Source of the DNA: CAZRGV01 sp964599655
GTDB taxonomy: Bacteria; Planctomycetota; Planctomycetia; Isosphaerales; Isosphaeraceae
Length of the DNA: 64,000 bases
Direction of reading: 5' to 3'
Assembly (NCBI GenBank): GCA_964599655.1
Contig: CAZRGV010000015.1
Location: forward strand, 5,116-69,115
Part shown: in pieces, positions 25,951 to 35,139 of the stretch
Layout of the letters: each line of letters opens with the position of its first letter
Numbering within the stretch: the first letter of the stretch is position 1
Program-made: the position numbers and the translations under genes
Notes under the pieces: model-generated
Seen by the model: only the letters and a program-made list of their open reading frames with translations
Database searches by the model: none
Told to the model about the DNA's origin: nothing

Positions 25951-27023
25951 GTTCCGCCGGTGTGAGGCTTGATTCCCGTTTCCCTCGCCGCGGGGACGTC
26001 GATCCACGCCTTCGAAGTGTCAGAAACCTGCGAGGCGATCGTGGGATCTCGGCCTTGCTCGTGGTCCTGCTCACGACGGCGATCATGAGCGGAGGATTCG
26101 AAGCAGCCCGGGCGGAGGACAAAACCGATAATCTGGATCGTCTTAGGTCGATGCCGTTGGAGCTGAGGCAACATCTGGCCCAGAAAATTCGAGAATTCGA
26201 TGCCTTACCCAGCGACCGGCAAGCCGAGATTCGGACGCTCGACCAGAGAATCGCCGAACTGCCTCCGGCGGACCGCGAACGCTATCTTCAGTTGATACGA
26301 AGGTACCATCTCTGGCTTCAGAGTCTGCCCGACGCGAAACGTCAGGCCATTGAGCAGTCCCCGCCGGAAGACCGAATCAAGCTGGTCAATCAGTACCGCG
26401 ACGAACAACGCAAATCCAACTCGATGCTTCGCTCGTCGAGCGACTGGCTACAGGTCTCCGCTTTGAGTCCCGAGCCGCTCCGCCGTCTGGCGATCGAGTT
26501 GAAGTTCTGGTTCTCGCTTGAGCCCGAGGAACGGCAGAAGATCCTCCGACTTCCCAATCGTAACGCCCAGAGGACCCAGGTCGAGGAACTCGCGAGGGAA
26601 CGGTTCCCCCAACTCCGCGAGTTTCGCAGGGAACAGCAAAGGCGGTTCGCCGCCGAGGAAGAAGACGTCAAGCGCGAACTCGCAAAGCGGTTCGGTCCGG
26701 GAAAGATTCCGGCCAAGCGCGAAGACGTCTTCCGAAAAATCGCCGAACTCCGGTTCCTTCAGGAATTCGACCCCGCCCCGGTTTCGATTCGAAACCTTCA
26801 ACGATTTGAAGCCGCCATGCCACCCTGGGTGAGAGAGTCGCTCGACCCGCTTCCCCCTGACGCCGCCGACCGCCGCCTGAAGGTTCTCTATCGGCTCATC
26901 TTCCCAGCGCCAAACGAACTTCCTGAGCCCAAGCCAACGACGAAAACCCAGCCCGGGACACGCCCTTCCGTCGCTCCGTCCAAACCCGTAACTCCTCCTC
27001 CGACTACGGTGACTCCGTTTTGA
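25947..27023 (+). CDS. DUF3106-like exported protein
   Basis: 358 residues from TTG 25947, which has GGAGG 7 nt upstream and overlaps the previous stop. An N-terminal hydrophobic segment (ISALLVVLLTTAIMSGGFEAARA) marks export. The mature part has DUF3106-like repeats of the form 'L...r..i..l...s...r..il' (e.g. LRSMPLELRQHLAQKIREF, ELPPADRERYLQLIRRY, WFSLEPEERQKILRL). The C-terminus is a Pro/Thr-rich tail. It partners with the anti-sigma-like gene; the function of the family is unknown. Its stop overlaps the ribD start. Confidence 0.7.
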   Translation: MSSAGVRLDSRFPRRGDVDPRLRSVRNLRGDRGISALLVVLLTTAIMSGGFEAARAEDKTDNLDRLRSMPLELRQHLAQKIREFDALPSDRQAEIRTLDQRIAELPPADRERYLQLIRRYHLWLQSLPDAKRQAIEQSPPEDRIKLVNQYRDEQRKSNSMLRSSSDWLQVSALSPEPLRRLAIELKFWFSLEPEERQKILRLPNRNAQRTQVEELARERFPQLREFRREQQRRFAAEEEDVKRELAKRFGPGKIPAKREDVFRKIAELRFLQEFDPAPVSIRNLQRFEAAMPPWVRESLDPLPPDAADRRLKVLYRLIFPAPNELPEPKPTTKTQPGTRPSVAPSKPVTPPPTTVTPF

Positions 27024-28176
27024 TCCGCGACGCATCCTTCGTGGCTTCCACTGACGTTTTCTGGATGAAGCGCGCTTTGGCGGAAGCCGCGCGCGGAATC
27101 GGATCGGTCGAGCCGAATCCGATGGTCGGGGCCGTCGTGGTGCGGGACGGTCGAGCCGTCGGGATCGGCCATCACGAGCGATTTGGCGGCCCCCACGCCG
27201 AAGTGGTCGCGCTGGCGCGGGCCGGCGGCGCCGCGAACGGGGCAACATTGTACGTAACCCTTGAACCCTGCTGTCATTACGGAAAGACCCCCCCCTGCGC
27301 CGAGGCCGTTTTGCAAGCCGGAATCGGCCGCGTCGTGGCCGCCATGCGAGATCCCTTTCCCCAAGTGGATGGCGGTGGATTCGCTCAGCTGCAGGCTGCG
27401 GGTGTCGTTGTCGAGTCGGGTCTCGAAGCCGAGGCGGCTCGACGGCCCAACGCTNNNNNNNNNNGTATTTGAAACGGCTGGCCACCGGCTTGCCGTACGT
27501 GACCGCCAAGTGGGCCATGACTCTGGACGGAAAGACATCCGCCGCAAGCGGTGACAGCAAATGGATCTCTGGTCCTCGATCGCGGGCCATGGTCCACGAG
27601 TTGCGAGGACGAATGGACGCCATTGCCGTGGGAATCGGCACGGTCCTGGCCGACGATCCCGAGCTCACCGCGAGGCCGCCGGGTCCGAGAACCGCCGTTC
27701 GACTGGTGCTTGACAGTGCCGCACGATTGCCGGTTGGATGCAGGCTGGCTCGGACGGCGCGCGAGGTGCCGGTCTGGATCGCCGTGACCAACCGCGCTCC
27801 GATCGAGCGACTCCGCTTGCTCGAAGGGATTGGCTGCGAGCTCCTTGCGTTTCCTGGTGATGGTCCAGTCCCCGTGTTACCCTTGCTTGTCGAACTCGGT
27901 CGACGAGGTCTGACAAACCTCTTGGTCGAGGGTGGAGGGCGGGTCCTCGGGTCGTTTCTGGACGCCAACCAAGTCGACGCCGTCGAGGTATTCATCGCTC
28001 CAATCCTCGAAGGAGGCGATCACCCGTTCACTCCCGTGCGAGGATCGGGCGTCACCCGGATGGCCGAGGCTCTCCGTCTCGACCGGCATGAGATCAGCCG
28101 ACTCGATGGCGACATCCAGCTTCGCGGCACCGTTTCGCGACCCTGGCTGGCACCCGGACGAAACGAACCTGAGTGA
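27020..28176 (+). CDS. ribD: Riboflavin biosynthesis protein RibD (frame interrupted by a gap)
   Basis: Bifunctional deaminase/reductase, read as 27020-27454 and, after 10 N, 27465-28176. The deaminase half has SVEPNPMVGAVVV, HHERFGGPHAEVVAL (zinc ligand His, catalytic Glu) and TLEPCCHYGKTPPCAEAV (zinc cysteines). The reductase half has LPYVTAKWAMTLDGKTSAASGDS, GVGTVLADDP-like GIGTVLADDPELTAR, and LLVEGGGRVLGSFL. It catalyses the second and third steps of riboflavin synthesis. The halves are in different frames only because the N run has an arbitrary length. TTG 27020 overlaps the previous stop; ATG 27065 (MKRALAEAARG) is an alternative start. Confidence 0.9.
27455..27464. other. Assembly gap (10 N) inside ribD
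   Basis: The sequence before the gap reads ...RRPNA and after it YLKRLATGLPYV in another frame. RibD proteins have a short linker here, so only a few codons are probably missing and the N length is a placeholder. Confidence 0.99.
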
Positions 28177-28208
28177 TCCCCCCGAACCCGCGTCCCGGAG
28201 CCCGGGGG

Positions 28209-31200
28209 TCAGGTTTTCGCCACACCCGATTGTGGGTGTCGAAGACGAATCCGTGCCCCATCTCCTGGCGATGCTTGTGGATCGAGGAATAGCCGGAGGC
28301 GCTGGCTCGCCAGGCTGATTCCGGGACGGAATTCCAGTGTCCGACCGTCCGCCGCGGCCGGAAACCTCGCGGCAATCTCGCCATCGTCGGGCGAGAGCGG
28401 GACGATTTTGGGGTGTGCCACGAGGATTGTCGGCGGGACCTCCACTCCGGGCGGCTCGGTCCGGAAGCTCAACGACCACGGTCGACCCGGAAGAATCGGC
28501 GCACGGAGTCGATAGGAGACGTTGACTTCCGTCTGGGCCTCGGGCACCACCGCGCGCGATGTCGGCTCGATGCCTGGCGAGAGCAGCGTTCGACCTCCGC
28601 TCGTCGCGACCGTGAAGACCGAGATGTGCCACGGTCCGTCCGGTCTCGGAGGTAGTGTGAGGACATGGCGTCGGAGCCGGGCGTATTCCTCGTCTTGAAC
28701 CATCTCGGTGATGGCCTCGGGATCCTGCGGACCCTCGGCGAATCGACCCGGCCGGGCCGCCAGCAGGCAATGCGATCCCATCGGGTTCCATTTCCAACGA
28801 AGGAGAACCTTGTCGGGCTCGCTCGAACGAACCGCTCGCAACTCGGATGGGTCGGCCACATGAGAAAATGCAAGCTCGCGGCCAACCACCACCGTCCCGG
28901 CTTGGAACGTCAACGGCGTGTAGTAGCCCAACTTCAACCCCGTCGATCGTGTCTCGAACGTCAGGCCGGGCTCCGCTTGCTCAAGCCAAACTCCAGGTAG
29001 AGCTTCGGCTTGCGTCTCGGATAGTTGGTCACCTGGCGACATTTCCAGGGAACCCTCGGTTCGGATCACTCGCACCTGGCCTCGTTCAGGGGGGCTCCAT
29101 GTCAGGCGAAGCCGGCCATCGGACTCGGCGGCGATCGTCAGATCGTCGACGGGGGGGATCGGAGGGTGCGGTACGGCCACGACGAAGACGCCGCGAGACG
29201 CATAAAGGCGACCCCCGGGTGCTGGAAAGAGGGAAAACAGCCCATAGTGATAGGCCCGATCGTCGACGAGTCCCTGATCGATCACGCGATCGAGTTGGGC
29301 CTCGACCGGTTCGCCATCACGGGGTCCCTCGGGCGGTGATCCGAGCTTCCGAACGACCCGAACGCCGGCGGCGCCCACGGGAGGCGTCCAGGAAAGTTGA
29401 ATTTCGCCGCCGCGAACCTCGACCCGGACATTCGTCACTTCACCGAGCATCAGGAACGGCCCCGCCGCCACGCCGAGAAGCGAGCTGACCCCGTTCCTGA
29501 CGGAATACACGCCATAGCCAAACGACTCGCCGGGCGAAGGGCTGGTGTCGTCCCAGTGGGTCGTGGACACTTCGACAACGGTCTGGCCATCCTCGATATG
29601 TTGGGGGGCGGCCGCTCGCTTTCGGATCACTCGGTAAGACACCGGTCCGAGGCCGTCGGGCTTGGGACCGGTCCAGCTCAGTCGAATTCGACCGGTGCTC
29701 ACCTCGGCTCGAAGTTCGGTCGGTCCATCCGGCGGGCACTGCCGCAGCCCCTCGCGAGCTTCGGGCAGGTCGGACGCCCTCGCCAGCGCCTCTCGATAGA
29801 CCTCCCTCGCTGCGGCGGAATCGGTTCGAGCCAGGTGGCGCGCCCGTACCACGAGGGCCTGGGCCTGTGAGAGGGCCTCGGAAACTTCCTCCTGGGCAGC
29901 CCGTAATTCCGAGTCCGTGGGACCCACCAGCCGCGACCAAGCTCGAACCGCCGATTGAGCCGCGACCAGCCGATGCCGCGCGCGCTCCGACCGCCAAGCC
30001 AGCTTGCACTCGTCGATTTCAGCGCGCTGTCGCTTGATTTTCTCGATCCCATGGCGCGCGCCGGGATGATTCGGAGCGTACTCGAGGACCCGCTCCAGGT
30101 GACGCTCTGAGGTATCGAGATCATGCGACTTGAAGGCGCGCTGCGCCGCCTCGAAGTGACGGATCAAGGGCTCCAGGTGCTCCTCGCGGAAGCCGCAGCG
30201 GCAGCGGTTTTCATCGACCCATTGCGCCTGATGGCAGACCGGGCATTCCCAGCGGAGCGATGCCCGGCAATGTTTGCAGTTTCCCGACCCATGGATCTCG
30301 GCCCAGGCGTAGTCGGTCAGCCCGGAACACGACTNNNNNNNNNNNNNNNNNNNNNNNNNNNNNNNNNNNGCGCAGGAGGCGTCGAGATGGCGGGACGGCG
30401 GTCGTTGGACCGCTGGCCTTCAAGGCGACACCCTGTGCCTTGCACGCTCGGCGAATGAGCCGTTCCGCTCGTTCCGGCGCAATGCCGAGCGAGGCCGCCT
30501 CATCGAGCAACACGGCCCGGGTCCCCTCGTCGAGTCCGCTCAAACCCGTCAGGGTAAAGTCGATGGTCTCGCGCAGAGATTCCTCGGCCTCAACGGCCAG
30601 GGTCCGGTCGTACCGCACGCGTGCTTCGGGCGTGGTCAGGTTCGATTGGGCCAGGGAAACGGCATTCAGCCAGGCGGTTTTCTCGGCGGTGACCCGCGCC
30701 TTTTGCATCCATCGTTTTCGAGCCTCGGCAGCGCGCTCGACGATCTCCACGATCGGCGCGCTTCGAGGCAGCCCGAGCAGGTCGTAGAGATCTCGACTCC
30801 CGAGCGGCTCCAGGGCGATTTGGATCTGCCGCCGGGTGGCCGGTTCGAGGACGTCCCCTGGCGGTTCGAGATCCGATTCGGAATCCGGCGGAGGCTCGGG
30901 TAAGGGGGGAAACGGCTCAAGGAGCCGGTCAAGCTCATCCCTTGAAACGCCAAGCCGGTCGGCCTCGGCTCGAAGTAGGCTCCGGTCGCGAACGGTCAGG
31001 CCCCCCTTCGCGGCTCGCAAACGGATCAATCGTTGTAGCTCATCGAGCTGTCGACGGCGTTCGCAGGCTCTGGTCGAGGCGAGATCCGCGTCGTAGGCGG
31101 CTCGCGAGGCAGGGTCGCTTAGAAGCGCCAGTTTCAGGTCGGGAATCTGATCGAGATAGGACTGGTAAAGCGTTCCCTTGCTTGGGTGTCGTGTTTTCGA

Positions 31201-31296
31201 GGACCATTCCGGCTGACAACGCGCGAGCGCGGCCTCAATCGTCGCCCGGTCGGCGTCGGGCGCCACGCCGAGCATCGCGTAATAATCGGCGACCAT
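28209..31296 (-). CDS. J-like / zinc-ribbon / FN3-like multidomain protein (frame interrupted by a gap)
   Basis: Read as 31296-30370 and, after 35 N, 30334-28209. The first part begins MVADYYAMLGVAPDADRATIE, a DnaJ-like helical start without the HPD motif (has RHPSKG), with a second J-like segment later (DLYDLLGLPRSAPIVEI). After the gap come CxxC pairs (CKHC, CPVC, CRCG), a zinc-ribbon array. TPR-like helices follow (AAQRAFKSHDLDTSERHLERVLEYAPNHPGA in segments). Then there are about four fibronectin-III-like beta repeats (e.g. GRIRLSWTGPKPDGLGPVSYRVIRK, GEIQLSWTPP, GRLRLTWSPPERGQVRVIR). No signal peptide or membrane segment is visible. Total length is about 1000 residues. That both parts form one gene is inferred from continuity and orientation. 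Function unknown. Confidence 0.7.
30335..30369. other. Assembly gap (35 N) inside the J-like/zinc-ribbon gene
   Basis: The reading frame is open up to the gap on both sides but does not match across 35 nt, so the gap length is not real. The missing part probably holds linker or the first zinc-ribbon cysteines. Confidence 0.99.
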
Positions 31297-31335
31297 TGAT
31301 TCCCGGCAACCCTCGTCAGGCTTGGCCCCTTCGGT

Positions 31336-31364
31336 CCGAAGCGTCTCGCATCCCGATGCTTCGG
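31336..31364. other. Intergenic hairpin between the GAF and J-like genes
   Basis: CCGAAGCGTC (31336-31345) pairs with GATGCTTCGG (31355-31364), 10 bp with one wobble. A T-rich stretch follows on the plus strand only, while both flanking genes are on the minus strand. It may be a weak terminator or a leader structure for the J-like gene. Confidence 0.4.
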
Positions 31365-31454
31365 TTTCCTTCTATTTTCGGGCGCAGCGCAACTCGAGTC
31401 CAGCCTCGGCGGAAAGTTCAGCGGCATGATCCGCGAGGTCGCGAGCAACGCGTT

Positions 31455-31913
31455 TCAACTTGAGAGCATCGCCCGGCCGCTCGTGAGCACACGCTCCGCG
31501 ATCGCCGTCGCATCGAGTCGGCAGGTCGCCGGAACGGCCACGGAGAGCACGGCCGTGATCTCGCCGGACTCATTACGAAGAGGGACCGCCACCGATCGGG
31601 CGGCTCCGAACGCCCGAAGCCAGAGGCCCGAGCCGGTGCCGGGTGGCAAGGTCTCCGCCACCGACACGACGGGCTCCCCGTCGACGACCGCCCGGACGAT
31701 TCCCAGGTCGGTCCGGTCGATCGGAACCGACTGTGTCGCCAGGGCGAACCCTCGAGCGACGACCTCGGGCATATCCTCCGCGGCCACGAAGACCGCCTGC
31801 AAGAGCTGGTCGCCCGACCTTCGCCAGAGGCCCGAGGCTCGGGCATTCAGTCCTCGTCGTAGACCTTCGACGGCCGCTTGAAGCGGTGAGGTTTCGGCTG
31901 GATCATCACCCAT
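31455..31913 (-). CDS. GAF-domain-like protein
   Basis: 152 residues from ATG 31913. The pattern fits a single GAF sensor domain: LLQAVFVAAEDMPEVVARGFALAT, ...RTDLGIVRAVVDGEPVV, then RSVAVPLRNESGEITAVLSVAV, and a final helix. There is no signal peptide, membrane segment or output domain, so it is a free-standing cytoplasmic sensor or binding module. It begins 31 bp after the FKBP gene on the same strand and is likely cotranscribed. Ligand unknown. Confidence 0.72.
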   Translation of the reverse strand: MGDDPAETSPLQAAVEGLRRGLNARASGLWRRSGDQLLQAVFVAAEDMPEVVARGFALATQSVPIDRTDLGIVRAVVDGEPVVSVAETLPPGTGSGLWLRAFGAARSVAVPLRNESGEITAVLSVAVPATCRLDATAIAERVLTSGRAMLSS

Positions 31914-31944
31914 GAGCCAGGCCTTGACGTGGGATTCCTCGAGG

Positions 31945-32280
31945 TCACTGAATCGCAAGCAGCTCGACCTCGAAGAGGAGCGTGGCGTTGGGGGGAATCG
32001 GGCCTCCGGGCGTGCCCCTCGCTCCATAGCCTTCCTCGGGAGGAATCGTCAATTTTCGAATCCCGCCGATCTGCATACCTTCGACGCCGACATCCCATCC
32101 CCGAATGACGCGCCCCGCCCCCAGCGGGAAACTGAACGGCTGGCCCCGGTCGTGGGAGCTGTCGAACTTCGTCCCGTCGATCAGCGTGCCGGTATAGTGA
32201 ACCGAAACCCGATCACCCGCCTTGGCGGCCGCTCCGGTTCCTGTCTTCACGTCTTCAATCTTCGTCTGGAAGTTGGCCAA
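31945..32280 (-). CDS. FKBP-type peptidyl-prolyl isomerase
   Basis: 111 residues from TTG 32280, with AAGGA 7 nt upstream; this size matches single-domain FKBPs. The family core is complete: VSVHYTGTLIDGTKFDSSHDRGQPFSFPLGAGRVIRGWD (in segments), then GMQIGGIRKLTIPPEEGYG and IPPNATLLFEVELL. It catalyses cis-trans isomerisation of prolyl bonds during folding. There is no signal peptide, so it is cytoplasmic. The gene is divergent from leuC. Confidence 0.95.
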   Translation of the reverse strand: MANFQTKIEDVKTGTGAAAKAGDRVSVHYTGTLIDGTKFDSSHDRGQPFSFPLGAGRVIRGWDVGVEGMQIGGIRKLTIPPEEGYGARGTPGGPIPPNATLLFEVELLAIQ

Positions 32281-32572
32281 GATGCCATCCTTTCCGTTCC
32301 GCGTCGTCTTCGTGTAAGATTCCCCGGCCCGCTGGACCGGATCAGCCCATTCATGATAAGGGCCCTGCCCCCCCTAGATCAACCCGCCGCCGAACTCAAG
32401 GGCGGCTCCAGCGCGACCTCCGGCGTTCGAAACCCGAACCCGAAAAGGCGGGCAGTGTCCGTCGCTCCAGGATGCAAGCGTCCGGCGATTCCGCTAGAAT
32501 CAGTGGTTCCTTCGAATTCCCCCGACCCCCGTCCGGTGTCTAGTTGATCTGGGAGCGACTCGCGAGGCCGTC

Positions 32573-33960
32573 ATGCCGGAAACCTTGTTCGACAAAGTCT
32601 GGAAGCGCCACCAAATCGTCGCAAACGACACGGCGACTTTGCTTTATATCGACCGCCATCTCGTTCACGAGGTGACCAGTCCGCAGGCCTTCGAGGGGCT
32701 TCGGCTGGCTGGCCGGAAGGTTCGGCGCCCCGACCTCACCTTCGCCACGCTCGATCACAACGTTCCGACCGAGAATCAGCTCGACATTCGAGAGCCGATG
32801 TCGCGACGACAGGTCGAAACGATGCGGAAAAACTGCCGGGAATTCGGCATCACCCTCTACGATATCGGGAGTGGACACCAGGGAATCGTTCACGTCATCG
32901 GGCCCGAACTGGGCGCAACGCTCCCCGGCTTGACGATCGTTTGCGGCGACAGCCACACCAGCACCCACGGCGCCTTCGGTGCCCTGGCCTTCGGCATCGG
33001 AACCAGCGAGGTCGAGCACGTCCTGGCCACTCAGACTCTCTGGCAAGGGCCGAAACCCCGGTCGCTGGGCATCGAGGTCACTGGTCAGCTCCCTCCGGGG
33101 CTCGAGCCGAAAGACATCATCCTTGCGGTGATCCGGGCCATCGGCACGGGCGGCGGCACGGGCGCGGTGCTCGAGTACTACGGATCGGCCATTCAGGCCC
33201 TCTCGATGGAAGGCCGGATGACGATCTGCAACATGTCGATCGAGGCGGGAGCCCGAGCGGGCCTGATCGCTCCCGACGACACCACCTTCGAGTACATCGC
33301 CCGCGGCAATCGGCCTTTCGCGCCCAGAGGGGCCGCGCTCGAGACCGCCATCGCCGACTGGAAAACCCTCCGCACTGACGACCCCTCCGCCTTCGATGAC
33401 CATGTGCGGATCGACGCCTCCTCACTCGTGCCGCAAGTCACTTGGGGCACCAACCCGGCCATGACGGTGGACGTCACCGGCCACGTTCCGACGCTCGAAG
33501 AAATCCCGCCCGCCCTCCGGGACGACGCCACTCGTGCCTTCGAGTACATGGGCCTGACGCCGGGTACACCCATCAGCGAAATCCCCGTCGATGTCGTCTT
33601 CATCGGGTCGTGCACCAATGGCCGGATTGAGGACCTGCGCGCCGCGGCGAAGGTTTTCCAGGGCCGCAAAGTCGCGCCGACGGTCCGGGCGCTCGTCGTT
33701 CCAGGCAGCGAGGAGGTTCGCGCCCAGGCCGTCGCCGAGGGGCTCGACCGGCCGGTTGCAGCATGTGCCTGGCAATGAATCCCGACAAGCTCACGCCCGG
33801 TCAGCGCTCGGCGAGTACGAGTAACCGTAACTTCGAAGGCCGACAAGGCCCGGGCGGACGGACTCACCTCGTCAGCCCGTCCATGGCCGCCGCCGCCGCC
33901 ATCACGGGCCACTTCACCGACGTCCGAGCGCTGCTCCTTGGTGGATTTCGACAGAACTGA
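32573..33960 (+). pseudogene. leuC: leuC, 3-isopropylmalate dehydratase large subunit, frameshifted
   Basis: ATG 32573 has GAGG 5 nt upstream. The frame encodes a normal LeuC up to EEVRAQAVAEGLDR (~residue 392), including CGDSHTSTHGAFGALAFGIGTSEVE and the first cluster cysteine in GSCTNGR (~344). It then runs into 9 wrong residues and a stop at 33778. The true C-terminus continues in another frame: GCSMCLAMNPDKL, then STSNRNFEGRQG and the HLVSPSMAAAAA end (to 33960), with the other two cluster cysteines. About 12-13 codons (the usual 'F..AGFEWR.A' part) plus a frame change are missing at ~33748-33756. The enzyme isomerises 2- and 3-isopropylmalate in leucine synthesis with LeuD. It is either inactivated or an assembly error; leuD follows intact. 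Confidence 0.88.
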
Positions 33961-34033
33961 CTGACCCGCGGTGGATACGCGGAATCCGTGTATCCCGCGA
34001 TTCGCCGATCCTTCGATCGAGGTCTTCAACATT

Positions 34034-34702
34034 ATGGAACCGTTCATTCAACATCGTGGTCGCGTCGCCGTGCTCGACTGGACCGACGTCAACACCGACC
34101 TGATCATCCCGGCTCGCTACCTCAAACGGATCGAGCGGACCGGCTACGGCCCCCTACTGTTCGCCGACAAACGTTACGTGCCGGGCGGCGCGCCCAAGCC
34201 CGACGATCCCACATCTCACGGCGCGCTCGCACCCGACTTCCCCTTGAACCGACCCGAGTTCGAGGGGGCGTCGATCCTCGTCGTTGGCCGGAATTTCGGC
34301 TGCGGATCGAGCCGCGAGCACGCCGTCTGGGCCGTCGCTCAGGCGGGCTTTCGCGTGCTGATCGCACCCGGCAAGAACGAAGGCTTCGCCGACATTTTCG
34401 AAGGTAACGCGTTCAACAACGGCCTGCTCCTGATCGAGCTACCCGAGGCCGAGTGGGAGGCGATCGCCGAAGCTGGGAAGAACCCGAACGGCACCGAGGC
34501 CACCGTCAATCTCCAAACCCAGACCGTCACGCTGCACTTGCTTGAAGGTCCCGAGGTCACCTACGAATTCCAGATTCCTGAAACCCAACGGCAACGGCTC
34601 CTCCAGGGACTCGACGCCATTGGCGAGACCCTTCAGCACGAGGACGCCATCCGCGCCTACGAGCAAAATGCCCCCGCCTGGGCGGTATCGACGAACACCT
34701 GA
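34034..34702 (+). CDS. leuD: 3-isopropylmalate dehydratase small subunit LeuD
   Basis: 222 residues from ATG 34034, where the family normally begins (MEPFIQHRGRVAVLDWTDVNTDLIIP); a GTG at 33971 would add 21 non-family residues. The swivel-domain signature VVGRNFGCGSSREHAVWA (~95-112) is present, followed by NAFNNGLLLIEL. It forms the isopropylmalate isomerase with LeuC. The gene starts 73 bp after the leuC end and is probably in the same transcript. Confidence 0.94.
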   Translation: MEPFIQHRGRVAVLDWTDVNTDLIIPARYLKRIERTGYGPLLFADKRYVPGGAPKPDDPTSHGALAPDFPLNRPEFEGASILVVGRNFGCGSSREHAVWAVAQAGFRVLIAPGKNEGFADIFEGNAFNNGLLLIELPEAEWEAIAEAGKNPNGTEATVNLQTQTVTLHLLEGPEVTYEFQIPETQRQRLLQGLDAIGETLQHEDAIRAYEQNAPAWAVSTNT

Positions 34703-34824
34703 TCCCGGATTCGGCCGGATCACGGCCAGCAACGGGATCACGACGGCCTCGGACCGTGCTCGAGGTTCGCCGGTTCTTTGGTCAAGCTGGCGGTCGGCGT
34801 CTGAGGCGTGATTCAGGGAAAAAG

Positions 34825-34895
34825 CTACCCGGCCAGGATTCGAACCTGGAAAAGCAGGACCAAAACCTGCTGTGATACCGTTTCACCACCGGGTA
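34825..34895 (-). tRNA. tRNA-Gln (anticodon TTG)
   Basis: The minus strand folds as a complete cloverleaf. The acceptor TACCCGG pairs with CCGGGTA, the anticodon stem GCAGG pairs with CCTGC around loop TTTTGGT (anticodon TTG), and the T arm is CCAGG/CCTGG with TTCGAAT. The discriminator is G. CCA is not encoded, and a T-run follows the 3' end, serving as terminator. The surrounding 34703-35139 holds no protein gene. Confidence 0.95.
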
Positions 34896-35139
34896 AGGAT
34901 GGAAGTAGTGTAGCAATCCTGGGCGAAATCGAAAAGGGAAGTCGGACCATCCCTCGAAGAACGTTTCGATTCCCTGCCAGGCGGGCGGCTTCGGGTAAAC
35001 CCGCACTTGGTTTCGAGCCATCCCATCAGGCGGGCGACCGATCCAACTCGCCCGAAACCCGGACGAACCGTGACGTCGCGTCGAAGGCCGGTCCCTGGTC
35101 AACATCGGCCGCGATCCATGAAGGATCGCGGGCTTCCCC

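Noticed and set aside
27455..27464. A true frameshift in ribD (and likewise in the J-like gene and the TIM-barrel gene)
   Set aside because: The frame change coincides exactly with runs of N whose lengths are placeholders, so no biological frameshift can be claimed.
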